Part shown: one piece after another, positions 1-9,937 of the stretch
Layout: every line of letters begins with the position of its first letter
Position numbering within the stretch: position 1 is the stretch's first letter
Assembly (NCBI GenBank): GCA_002270565.1
Contig: NQMI01000008.1
Span: 128,807 to 192,806, forward strand
Direction of reading: 5' to 3'
Length of the DNA: 64,000 bases
Source of the DNA: Stenocarpella maydis
Taxonomy: Eukaryota; Ascomycota; Sordariomycetes; Diaporthales; Diaporthaceae
Program-made: the position numbers and the translations under genes
The notes under the pieces: generated by a model
What the model was told of the DNA's origin: nothing
Database searches by the model: none
What the model saw: only the letters and a program-made list of their open reading frames with translations

Positions 1-3000
1 AATAACACAGGAGAGATGCTTCTCCTCCTGGATCCTTCCGAGGCCTCACTCGACGGTGGTTGAGGCACCTTGAGCAGCAGGGCTGGTCTCTCCGGCTGCT
101 TTCCTTGCTGTATCTTCTCGCGCCTTGATCTGCTCGCCTCCTCGGTCTGGCTAGCAACACTCGAGCCGTCCTCCGATACTTCTGCTGGCTCATCGTCATG
201 CGCGGTCGCCTGTTCCTCATCTCTGACAGTTGCAGCGGCCTCCTGTGCTGGAGGCTCGTCCTTTTCCGGATCCACCAGGACCACGGACTCCTCTATGGAC
301 ACGAGGTCGGCGTTGTCGGCATTAACGACGCGCAGCCTGTCCTTGGGAACGGTGAACATCATCTGCACCAGCCGTTGCTCCACTGCTTTCTCGATGTCCC
401 AGTCATCTTCCTCCCAGGCCTCACCGGTGCCCTGGCCGCCGCCGCCACTCCCAGACGCCCCGGCCTCGTCCCAAGCCGACCTCCCTTGCCTTCTCTTTTG
501 CAAGAGCCCAACGCCACCGAGCCCCAGATTGCCTAGGCCTAGGCCGTCGTAGTCACTGGTTCGGCCGTGAGTCGGACTGGGTGTCCGGCTCGAGCTCCCG
601 TTCGAGCTCCCGCTGCCAGCGCCTGCGCTAAACACCCTCTTGAGGCTGCCGAACCAGCTCCTGCGCGGTGGTTTGCTCTTGCTGGGGCTCCCAGGAGCCA
701 ACGGGTCATCATCCGACAAGTGGCCGAGGTCCTCGATTCCTGATATCGGCCTCGGCCGGCCCAGGAGCAGCCCGGGCCCCTCCGACTGGAGCGCCGTGAT
801 CGACTTGGCCGTCGTGAAGCTGTCCTGCGTGGTGTTGCTGTTGCTGTTGCTGCTCCCACTCTGGTCAGAGTGAGAGGTGCCCGTCCTCTCCTGTTCTCCC
901 CGAGCCCTGCTGACAGCCAGCATCCCGCCCCCGCCGCCCGTCCGCAGCGAGTCGGACCTGCTCACCACGAAGCTGAAGGTGCTGCGATTTGACTCGGACA
1001 AGTTGCTGTCCGTCCGAGCACCGCCGGCAGCCTCGTCATCGTACAGGCGCACAGATGGCCGCCTCGTCGGAGAGATCTTTCCCGAGTTGCGGAACGTGGT
1101 GCTGTGGGGCTGTATACGGGCTGTGATCAGGGCGTCAGATGCGTCAATGTCGCTGACCCAGTCCTGCACTTCTGGGTGCTGCGGCCGCGGCCGCGGTGTG
1201 CTCTCCGCTGGACTGGCCGGCCCAGAGCCCGATGTCGCCTGGCCAGGCGCCACAAACACAACCGGGCTCGCCAGGCTGGGTCCTGCTCTTGTTGGTGTTA
1301 TGGGGACCGGCGTGTTGAACGGGTCATCGTCGTTCTCGTCCCCGTCCGGGGCCATGGCACCGGCCGTGGCTATCTCGTCTTCCTCATCCTCCAGGATGGG
1401 ATGGATGCCGCCTGGGCCCATAACGTCATCTCTGACAATACCAGTGGGCTGGTACAGGCCCCTTGCGACCCTGGGTACTGGCCTGCGCCGGATGTCTCTT
1501 CTGTATGCACCGGGGGACTCGACAGCCATGGGTTCACCCAAGGGTGGCATTGGCCCTCCAGGAGCGCGCAGGTTCTCGTACCCAAGCGCACCTCCCTGGT
1601 CACGCAGATACGGGTCGTGGCCGCCCGTGTACCATCGAGCTGCACCCCGCGGGCCCCACGGGTAGACGTTCTCCCGCTCGAGCATCTCATCCGAGGTGAT
1701 GAAGGCCGTGCCGGTCGTCAGGTCCCTTATGTGCTCGTCTCGTGCCTGGTGGCGAAGACGCTGCCTTCGCCGCCAGAAGAAGAAGCCTACTGCCAGCAAG
1801 AGGAGTAGGACGGGAATACCGAGTCCCAAGCCCAAGCCGAGACCCAGTTTGAATGGCGATATTGACGGTGCGGGCCCCTGTTCTGGGGCGGTCGATAAGG
1901 ATGTTGGGTTCGTATACGAGTTACTCCAGCTAAGGCTCGTCAGGTTGAAAAACATTGGCAGCTGGCCGCCTGCCACACCCACCGTGTCCCTCTTGCCCAG
2001 CCCTGAACCCGAGGAGCTGGGTGGGATGGCGTACCCGCCGGACACCATCATGATATTGCCAGGCAGCAGGGCAGCACCATGACCGTAGATCCCCTCCCCA
2101 CCGGCCAGGGGCTGTTGGTCAGGTATAGACCATGTCCACTCGCCAAACTCACTGCCAACCATCTCCAGGATAGCCAGCTGTGGTTGCGCCGCCTGGCTTG
2201 TGTTGCCCACCCACCCGCCAAGGATGATGAGAGCGGACCCAGCCTCATTGAGCACGGCGGTGTGGCCCGACCGCGGCTGTACCTCCGCGACTACGGCGTC
2301 GTTCTTGGCGAGCTCCGGGGTGTCGCCCGAGGGGGTCGCGGCCGGCCCGGAGATGGCGATAAAGCTCCAGCTCTCTTCCGGCAGGCTCCAGACCGCGGCC
2401 GTGGACATGTTGACGAAGGCGGACCGGGTGTGGCCGCCCAGCACGACGCTGTTGATGCTCTGCGTGACGATGCCGGAGATGTTGGACGTCGCCGGCGGGA
2501 GCGGGGTCAGGCTGAAGCCGGCCTCGGCTATGGGCTGGGATTTGAGGGACACCTGGCTTGCGGTGTATCCTGGCGTGGACGAGGAGCCCGTGGAGGCCGT
2601 CAGGCGGACCATCGAGTTGGAGTAGGTCGCGGCTGATATCCAGTCGTCGCCGCCGAGGGCCTGGTCTGGGCACTGTCCGCCGTAGGCGTATATCATGGGC
2701 TGGGAGAGGCTGGGCGATATGATCTCGGAGAAGGAGAAGCCGCCCCCCAGGAAGAATGGCGCGGATGCCGCGCCGTTGTCGGTGACAGAGTGCCTCGCCC
2801 ATGATGGTTGGCGAGAGGTCGTTGTATTGTAGACCCATACTGACGACCCAGTGTCGGAACTGCAGTCGCCTACGTATGCGACGATGGAGCCGTCGGAGGT
2901 GAGGGTGGGTGTGAATGCCGTAGTGTTGGTGCCTGATGTGAGGAAAGGCAGGGCTTTTGTCAAGGTCTCAGCACTGCTGGCGGCCGAAGAAGCAGCCAGC

Positions 3001-3317
3001 GAGGATGAGATGTCCACGGCCAACAGGTGGACGGAGCCGTCACCAGCGGGTGTGAAGATGTAAGCGGTGCTGCTGGCACTGCCAGTCTCGCGGCCGTAGG
3101 CGACGCCGGCGGTGGATCCCGGGACGAGAATGCTGGTTGGAACGTACGGGAGGAGCGATGTCTCGGCGGCGGAGGCGCGGGCGGCGTGCATCGTGAGCAG
3201 CAGCAGCAGTCCAACCATGAGCGTGAGGGCGCCGGGCGTGGTGGTATGCTCATGTCGTTGGCCCCGGGTGGCAGCAACTGAGGATGCCGTGCAAGTCGAC
3301 ACGGGCCTGGCCTGCAT
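1..3317 (-). CDS. Kelch/beta-propeller-like single-pass membrane protein (3' end outside window)
   Basis: One open frame runs from the start to the left edge with no stop, giving about 1,100 residues, so the C-terminus is missing. The first in-frame ATG is at 3317 and a second is at 3218. Both lead into a hydrophobic stretch (GALTLMVGLLLLLTM) ending in ARASA, a likely signal peptide. The next 400 or so residues carry kelch-like blades with GG pairs (VVLGGHTRS, IILGGW, MMVSGGY) and many N-x-S/T sites, as in fungal galactose-oxidase/kelch wall-associated proteins. A clear membrane helix follows (about residues 459-482 counting from 3218; repeated LGLG then IPVLLLLLAVGFFFW), then basic RRQR and a long Ser/Pro/Glu-rich cytoplasmic tail. 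No intron is needed. The topology suggests a surface protein with a signalling or scaffolding tail; its ligand cannot be inferred. Confidence 0.82.
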   Translation of the reverse strand, partial: MQARPVSTCTASSVAATRGQRHEHTTTPGALTLMVGLLLLLTMHAARASAAETSLLPYVPTSILVPGSTAGVAYGRETGSASSTAYIFTPAGDGSVHLLAVDISSSLAASSAASSAETLTKALPFLTSGTNTTAFTPTLTSDGSIVAYVGDCSSDTGSSVWVYNTTTSRQPSWARHSVTDNGAASAPFFLGGGFSFSEIISPSLSQPMIYAYGGQCPDQALGGDDWISAATYSNSMVRLTASTGSSSTPGYTASQVSLKSQPIAEAGFSLTPLPPATSNISGIVTQSINSVVLGGHTRSAFVNMSTAAVWSLPEESWSFIAISGPAATPSGDTPELAKNDAVVAEVQPRSGHTAVLNEAGSALIILGGWVGNTSQAAQPQLAILEMVGSEFGEWTWSIPDQQPLAGGEGIYGHGAALLPGNIMMVSGGYAIPPSSSGSGLGKRDTVGVAGGQLPMFFNLTSLSWSNSYTNPTSLSTAPEQGPAPSISPFKLGLGLGLGLGIPVLLLLLAVGFFFWRRRQRLRHQARDEHIRDLTTGTAFITSDEMLERENVYPWGPRGAARWYTGGHDPYLRDQGGALGYENLRAPGGPMPPLGEPMAVESPGAYRRDIRRRPVPRVARGLYQPTGIVRDDVMGPGGIHPILEDEEDEIATAGAMAPDGDENDDDPFNTPVPITPTRAGPSLASPVVFVAPGQATSGSGPASPAESTPRPRPQHPEVQDWVSDIDASDALITARIQPHSTTFRNSGKISPTRRPSVRLYDDEAAGGARTDSNLSESNRSTFSFVVSRSDSLRTGGGGGMLAVSRARGEQERTGTSHSDQSGSSNSNSNTTQDSFTTAKSITALQSEGPGLLLGRPRPISGIEDLGHLSDDDPLAPGSPSKSKPPRRSWFGSLKRVFSAGAGSGSSNGSSSRTPSPTHGRTSDYDGLGLGNLGLGGVGLLQKRRQGRSAWDEAGASGSGGGGQGTGEAWEEDDWDIEKAVEQRLVQMMFTVPKDRLRVVNADNADLVSIEESVVLVDPEKDEPPAQEAAATVRDEEQATAHDDEPAEVSEDGSSVASQTEEASRSRREKIQQGKQPERPALLLKVPQPPSSEASEGSRRRSISPVL

Positions 3318-4101
3318 GCTTGTGGGTTGGGTTGGTGCGTGCTCTCTGTGGTCGCAAGCATGAGGGTGGCACTCGCAGCCTGCAGATCTCGTGTTGGATC
3401 AATTCAATGCATTCATTGTTCGCCCGCGCATGTGAGGTAGTGTAAGTCGGGTGCAGCAGACCCGCAGTACCGACTACTGGAATATGGGGCCACCCAGCCT
3501 CCCGATATCAAGCAGGCTTGGGACAGACAGGACCGAGCACAACCGGATGACAGCCAGGAAAAGGCCCAGCAGCGGTGGGACTCGAAAACAGCGATCAGCT
3601 GGCACAAGGAGCAGTCATCACGGGGGCTAGCAGCGAACATGCGCAGACTGCTGGGGATGTCGGTGGGTCTTGCGACTGGTCAACAACACGGCGAAGGAGA
3701 ACAAGACATGCGGACAGACAATGGAGGGGTCAAGGTCCGAGGCTACACTACACTAGTAGTGTACCGTACGGATACTCGGTGGTACTATGTAATCTGCAAC
3801 CTCAAACCCAGGCGGTCCTGAGCCATCGCCCAGCAGGCCAACAAGGTTTTTAGCGGGCTAGGCCCTAGGCCACCCTGCCATGGTCCAATAGTGTGTTTGC
3901 GGTTAGCGTAATCGGTGGCTGGGAGAGGGCGCATCCTGCCGTGCTCCCGCCCGGTGTTGATACCGTCACCGGCTGGCCACTTTGCAAGGCGTTGGCACGG
4001 CGACGGCCTTCACTTTGCGTGCTGACGCTCTCTGCAGCACAAGAGACAATAAGAAGGCTGTACTCCGTACATGGTGTATTGTTGAACTCCAACTAATAAG
4101 C
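3318..4101. other. Intergenic, no gene recognised
   Basis: This 784-base stretch upstream of the kelch-type gene has only short overlapping frames with no recognisable protein. It probably contains that gene's promoter. It ends at the 13-bp minisatellite. Confidence 0.6.
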
Positions 4102-4218
4102 ATCCCCCAGTGATATCCCCCAGTGATATCCCCCAGTGATATCCCCCAGTGATATCCCCCAGTGATATCCCCCAGTGATATCCCCCAGTGATATCCCCCA
4201 GTGATATCCCCCAGTGAT
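4102..4218. repeat. 13-bp minisatellite, nine perfect copies
   Basis: The unit ATCCCCCAGTGAT is repeated head-to-tail nine times with no mismatch. Copies start at 4102, 4115, 4128, 4141, 4154, 4167, 4180, 4193 and 4206. The array lies just beyond the 3' end of the coiled-coil protein gene at 4300-5949, so it may be in its 3' untranslated or downstream region. Perfect identity points to recent expansion. Because 13 is not a multiple of three, the frame rotates through the array, which argues against a coding role. Confidence 0.97.
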
Positions 4219-4299
4219 TACTGTGTAATACAGAACAAACACACCCCTGCCCCAGGCCGAGCCCCCCCCCCCTTCCAGACAGCACTCGGGGGGCCGAAC

Positions 4300-5949
4300 T
4301 CATGGCCCGTTCGCTCCGCTCATCGAGACGTCGCCGCCGCCATTTCCTGCGCCGCCATTGCCCGGGGCGCCGCCGTGGCCGGCACCTCCATGGCCTGCGC
4401 CTCCATTCCCTGGGCTTGCCCCCCCCAGCGCCTGCTGGAGGCGTGCGATCTGGTTGTTCAGGTCCTGGATGATGTCCGCGTTGGCTGGCTCGTTGTCGCC
4501 GGGTGCCCGCTGCGTGTATCGGGCAAGCTGCTCGCTCAGGTTCCGGTTGAGCGTGTCCTTCCTCGCCACCTCGCTTCTCATAAACTCAATGCTGGCGGCC
4601 TGGTCCCTGTTCTGGGCCTGCAGCGTAGTGACCCGGGCAGCCGTGGCCTGCTGGTCGGCGTGGTCCTGGTCGTACCTCTTCTGTAGCATGCTCGCCCGCT
4701 GCACCGTCCGCGGCGCCACCGTGCCGACGACGGTGGGCCTGCTGTAGCGGTCCAGCCTCTCGCTCCACTCGGTGCCGGGGTGCGACGCGAAGGCCGGCAG
4801 CACGAAGATGGTGCTGCGGCCCTGGCCCTGCAGCCGGTAGAAGCGCGTGCGCACGTCGATGGCCACCAGCCCGCGCGCGTGCTGGTCCTCGCCCCGCTCC
4901 GTGACCCACGCGCTCTCGCCCCCGAGCCCCATGTCCTCCGACGCCCACTCGCGCTCCCGCACCGCGAGCGCCGCCTCCTCGCGGTCCATGTTGTCGTGCA
5001 CGTGGCCCCACACGTCGTCGCCCGCGTTGACCAGCACCCACCGGTCCTGCGGGAACGCCACCTCCCGCCCGGACCGCCCGTCCGGCCCCAGCACCGACAG
5101 GTGCTGCATCGGCACCACCGCCTCGCCCGCCAGCGCGTCCGCCAGCTTCGCGTTGGTCATGTCCATCTCGTGGTTGCGCAGCGCCAGGCTCTGCACGTAC
5201 AGCAGCAGCTGGCCCAGCAGCGAGTTCTGCGCCGCCTTGAGGTCGTCCGAGCCGGCCTCGCCCTCCTCGGGTATCAGGCTGAGGAGCCCGCCCGTGTTGC
5301 TGAACTCGTGGTCCAGGAGCTCGAGACATTCGTTCGCGTGCCTGGCCAGGCTGAACTGGCTGGCGGACCGCTGTTCGACTTCTCCCACGTATGGGTGGCC
5401 CCTCGTCTCCTTCGGCAGGCGGGGCCCATCTCCTTCTCTGACCCTGTGAAGGGGACAGTTGAATACGGTGCCCTCGGCCTCGCGCCGCTCATAGACCTCG
5501 TTGGTCAGGCTGTTGAGTGGCCTGTGGTGATTGGCATCGTCATTGTTGTACGGCTTGGTGAGGTCTGCAAGCCAGTCGAAAGCGTCGCTCAGCTCCAGGC
5601 GCCCGTCCACGCTGTGCTGCACCTGCGCGGCCCCATTTTGGGCCTGCCCGGCCTGTCTGCCATCGAAGATGGGGTTGCTGTCCACCGCCCCGGTGCGGAC
5701 GCTCGGGCTGAGGCGCGCAATGAGGACGGCAAGGGATTGTGCGTGTCGCTTCAGCGCAAACAGGGTTGGAGGGCAGCCCGGGGTGCCCATGTAGTGGCAG
5801 TTTAGGTGCCCGAGTGTCGCCTTGATCGCATCGTCGTCATGGAGCCGAGACCATGGTGACTGGTACGGATTTGCATAATCGGTAGCGGGGTAATAACCGG
5901 GCTGGTTGACATTTGGGTCATTCTGGGCAGCTGGGGCGTCGTCGGCCAT
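4300..5949 (-). CDS. Unrecognised protein with coiled coil and Gly-rich tail (549 aa)
   Basis: The frame is open from 6072, but the preferred start is the ATG at 5949 (MADDAPAAQNDPNVNQPGYY), because the upstream residues look like translated leader. I do not recognise the family. The central part is mixed hydrophilic/helical sequence (for example LLGQLLLYVQSLALRNHEMD). A predicted coiled coil follows near residues 425-515 (heptad-like runs such as LQAQNRDQAASIEFMRSEV and LNRNLSEQLARY). The tail is almost entirely Gly/Ala/His/Asn repeats (GNGGAGHGG) ending SMSGANGP. There is no signal peptide or membrane helix, so a nuclear or cytoplasmic protein is likely. Codon usage is strongly GC-ending like its neighbours. 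A long frame antisense to it (4780-5805) is a GC-driven shadow. No intron is evident. Confidence 0.75.
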   Translation of the reverse strand: MADDAPAAQNDPNVNQPGYYPATDYANPYQSPWSRLHDDDAIKATLGHLNCHYMGTPGCPPTLFALKRHAQSLAVLIARLSPSVRTGAVDSNPIFDGRQAGQAQNGAAQVQHSVDGRLELSDAFDWLADLTKPYNNDDANHHRPLNSLTNEVYERREAEGTVFNCPLHRVREGDGPRLPKETRGHPYVGEVEQRSASQFSLARHANECLELLDHEFSNTGGLLSLIPEEGEAGSDDLKAAQNSLLGQLLLYVQSLALRNHEMDMTNAKLADALAGEAVVPMQHLSVLGPDGRSGREVAFPQDRWVLVNAGDDVWGHVHDNMDREEAALAVREREWASEDMGLGGESAWVTERGEDQHARGLVAIDVRTRFYRLQGQGRSTIFVLPAFASHPGTEWSERLDRYSRPTVVGTVAPRTVQRASMLQKRYDQDHADQQATAARVTTLQAQNRDQAASIEFMRSEVARKDTLNRNLSEQLARYTQRAPGDNEPANADIIQDLNNQIARLQQALGGASPGNGGAGHGGAGHGGAPGNGGAGNGGGDVSMSGANGP

Positions 5950-8900
5950 CTTGACGGGAGTCCTCTGCTGGCAGGTTTGTCCTGGACAATCTCGAGGCAG
6001 AGCTCTGTACACAATGGCTGTGGCTTCCTCGGGGACTAACGGGACACGGAGGGCAGAGTGAGGGCACTTCACAGAGAAAGTTGCTCAGTGCAGGCCCCAG
6101 AAGGAAAAGCAGGACCACAACTGAGGTGCAGTCTCCTTTGTCTGCAAGCCCCCCATACAAGCTGGTTGCCAGCAACTCCGTTTTCATTGTTCACCTCACT
6201 GGGTTGGCCGCCGGAACGGGTGTTGCCAGTCTCTGTTGACAATGGCATCGAGGCCAGCCTGCCCCTTCTGCACAATTCCGTCCCCTCGTTGACCGGACCC
6301 GGACCTTGGGAGCGATTCGAACCTGCTGGAAACGAACATTCTCGGTATCCTCTAGGTACAAGGCATGCCTCCGGAGAACTTGCTGCCAACATTGTGAGCA
6401 TCAGGGCTTCTTGGTTGAGATATAGACTGCCTACCGTCTCCTCACAGGACGTGGCTAGTACATTCGTTCGGGTGCGCTCTACCATGGCATATGAATGAGC
6501 GAGACATTGCTCCAACCCGGACGCATTTTTTTGCCCGCGGGTCGAGATAGCACGTAGTTCAGAACCCAAAGCTTCATCTTGCTTTCAGCACAGGTGTACT
6601 TTAGAAAGGAAGACGGCGATGCACCAGAATTCACACTGAGGTCAATGCCAGTGGGTCCACGGCGACTTGTAGCTGGCCCGCACCACAGAGTCAACAACGG
6701 TGGGTCCGAATGGTGTAATGCGAGTGGCCAGGCATAAGCTCCTAACAGCTGACCAGCACACGATAGCATTCATTACCTTGCTCATGGGCTGAGAATCGAA
6801 GGGTTGAGATGCAGGCAGATTATTATCTAGATACTTGATTAGGTATCACGCATTCCTCAGGAGCGATGCATGCATGCATGCCATCGCTGTAATATATATC
6901 AGACTAGTGGCTGCCCATGGCTCCTAGCTGTGCAGCCTGTAAGTTTTAGAAGGGAGCACCGCAGTACGAGACGCGAACATGTGATGCTTCCCCACAATTG
7001 GCGCGTGGTATACACACAGTGAGCTTTCATCACTTATAGTCTGCAAATCTACATCGTGAGCGATGGCCTCGCCGGGGCAAATCGTCCACAGCTGTAATGG
7101 CAGCCGATTTACAGGGCCTGGACCCTCGCTGGTGCCTATTGATCACAGAGTGCTCAACTGCTTTCTTTCAAGGAGTGATTGGGCCAGGTGACCAAATCGG
7201 CAGTGCGCGAAATCCATCGCATATTTTACGGAAGAGTCGGGCAGATTCAGCAAACCGAATGTCAAAGAACGAGACGAGCATCCAAGTAGATATCTCGTTT
7301 TCCGGGCGGACGACCCAGCACGAACAGCCAAATGTTAAAGTAAGAAAGAAGCCTTGGCCTGGTTTGCCCATCCCCGATGATAGGAGCAAGTGATTTGTGA
7401 GCTGAATAGAAGAACATGGGGACAAAGGAAACCTTGCGGCATCAAAGGGACTTGCTTTTCGAGTAGCCGTCGGCCCACGTGATACTCTGGGCCATTCCAT
7501 TCCTCAGACTGTGGGCGGAAAATGGACAAGGCCAGGACGGAACTGATCAGCGAGGTGCCAGCGGAGGATATCCTGGCCCTCGTTCGCAGACCAAAACCGA
7601 ACTTGACGTGCGCCAGGACTATTAGACAGCAATTACCACAGAATATTATCTCCGCGCCCGATATCTCACAGCACTCATCAGGAATGGACTTGGACTGTGT
7701 GGCTTGGTGGTTATTGACGGAAGAAGCAATGCAGCTGAAACCAAACATGGTCTGTGATTGCAGGAAGCATCATTTTGCGACCAGCTGGCCAATGCGGGCA
7801 AGCGGACTGAGATTGGAGGGGCCGATTTGTCAATGGTCCAATGCTTGATGCGGAAGCCAAAGCAAGAGCGTGATAGTTTACAGTGGGGCCGGGGTGTTTG
7901 TGGCTGAGCTGCCTTGATTGATGCGGTGAAGCCAGGTCTTTGTCGGCGTTGTCCAGCAGCAGCTGAAGAATGCGCTCGAGGAAGGCCCGAAGTGACAGCG
8001 GCCTGTTCTGCCTGTGTGGGCTGTCGAGTTTTTTTTCTTGGCCGACTGATTTGGCCTGGCTGCCGTTCTGCCGTTGCGGCCTCCCATTCCGCACCTAGAC
8101 CACAAGACAAGTGCTGTGTTGGCAGATGTTAGTCCAGAGGATCATTTATGGTTTCGGAAGAGGGTGCCGAGCCAGCTTCGCACCAGTGGTGGGGGCAACC
8201 ATGGAGCTGACGGGCCCTGAGGCTGCCCTCTGACGGCGAACAAAGGGTGTATATTCTCATGTCGATTGTGGTTTTGATGATGGTGCGCTCGGATTGCACT
8301 GCGCCGCATACATCATTGATCGAGTTGGCGTCTGCTGGCACGGACTTGTCGATTGGCGGCTGCGGCTGTCCAAGACATGACCAACGCAAACGGGCGGTGG
8401 TGAGGAGTGTCAGGCCCTACATACGCGCTGCCCACAGCGTCCTCACAGAGTCCCCCACCTGCGCACACGAGTATACGCCGCCGAGCCGGTGGTGAAGCCG
8501 TGGGGAGCGTGCCAAGTCAGACCTGCCATTGACTCGTTGCAGCCGGGGCGGTGGTATTCATAGCGGGACGTTGGCCCCGCAACTGGGCCTCTGGTGATAA
8601 TTTCTCACGATTCCCGCAGGGCAACACGAGATGGGGAGGCATGTGGAACGGACCAGAGGGACCACGAGAAACCCTGGGCTGGACGTGGCACCGGGAGGAC
8701 GACAGGCTTTTTGTCAATGCCGCTGGATGCAGGGTAGATGGGTGACAAAACCAAGGCGGTTGGAGTGGAGCGGGAGAGCAGCTGCAAGATGGTGTCATGT
8801 GTGTTTTTGCTCTGCGACAGATAAGGACAGTACACCAGGTACCTGGTTACGGAGTACTCAAGCAGGTACTGGTGCATGTACATGTACTTTACTGGTCTGG

Positions 8901-9937
8901 TGGTGTAACAGATTTGATCGATTCGTCGCCAGCCAATCTGGGAAGGCACAGGGGCAGGCGGCTGTGCCCTGCATGGCTACTGTTCCAGCGTTGGCAGCCT
9001 GCCCAGTAACAAGCAAGGCTGGTACAGATGGCATCTACATGACAAGGTACGTACAGACATGCCTGCGACTTGGCCGGGCAGACGGCGCCAAACACACGGC
9101 AGCAATAACAACATGCGTAATATACACGGCATATCGTGTACATGTACGGTAATAACAGACGGGAAACCAGCTTGGGGTCGCAGGCCCAGCAGCATGCCGC
9201 CAGGCCAAGTCTGTCTTCCGTTCCAGCTTGGCAGGGATCGGCAAAGACTCCCTGGACTCCCAGACTCGTCGACCACGTTTTTGGGCCTTCTCGATGCACA
9301 CTACACTGTAGTAGGCGACGTCATAGCACCATCCCGCTCTCAATTGGCCAACCACCTCAGTTCCAGCGCCCTGTCCCCTTCTCTTTGGTGTAACTGCGGC
9401 GGCGTCAAGGCCTGGACTTGCATGCTGCCCAAAAAGGCCTCCCGCTCCGCCGTCCATCGGACGAGCGAGATCCCACCCCTACTCTGCTCAGCTCCCTCCC
9501 GCTGCTCAAGGTTCCTCTCGAGCTTGGTTCCGGCTCCCATCTCGCGTCTTGCATCTTGTCTGCTCGGGGGTGAGGCCTGTCAGAACAACGCGCGGCCGCT
9601 CCGTCCTCGACCCGCCGGCCTTCTTTGTATCTGCGCCTGGACCGCCCCGGGCGCCTCCCATCCCTCTTCTCCAACACACAAGCCCGGCTTCTGACACGCT
9701 GCCGATACAAAACCCGGCCTCTGTTCACGGCCTCGACCGGCCACGCCTCCTGGCTTCAGCCCGATCTGTTACACCCACTCACCTCTACAGCCTCTGGTCC
9801 TGTCTTCTCAGTAGAAATCGCCTGCGCCCTGCAGCACTGCACCCGAGGCTCTTCAGCCCCAAGGTAAACAAATCTGTCTCTTCTCCTGAACAATCCACCA
9901 CATCAGCAACACTCGAGAGATTCTCAAGACTGACGCC
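5950..9937. other. Intergenic region between divergent genes, no gene recognised
   Basis: About 4 kb separates the 549-aa protein gene (-) from the Csc1-like gene (+). All frames are short, overlap on both strands and resemble nothing I know. A near-perfect palindrome lies at 6863-6889 (AGCGATG and CATCGCT arms around GCATGC units). GTACATGTAC-type motifs occur at about 8876-8886 and 9138-9146. The last 500 bases before 9938 are rich in C/T tracts, as is common in fungal promoters and 5' leaders. Confidence 0.6.

Noticed and set aside
4102..4218. CRISPR-like array
   Set aside because: The 13-bp units are contiguous with no spacers, and the host is a fungus.
4780..5805. Long plus-strand frame (341 codons) rich in Arg, Val and His
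   Set aside because: Antisense to the clean 549-aa gene; its composition is what GC-rich third positions produce on the opposite strand.
5950..6072. Extra 41 N-terminal residues for the 549-aa protein
   Set aside because: The extension looks like translated leader, while the ATG at 5949 opens a normal acidic N-terminus.
6312..6328. Possible tRNA T-arm on the minus strand (GGTTCGAATC)
   Set aside because: The flanking bases do not form a proper T-stem or a 7-bp acceptor stem, and no D-arm or anticodon arm was found.
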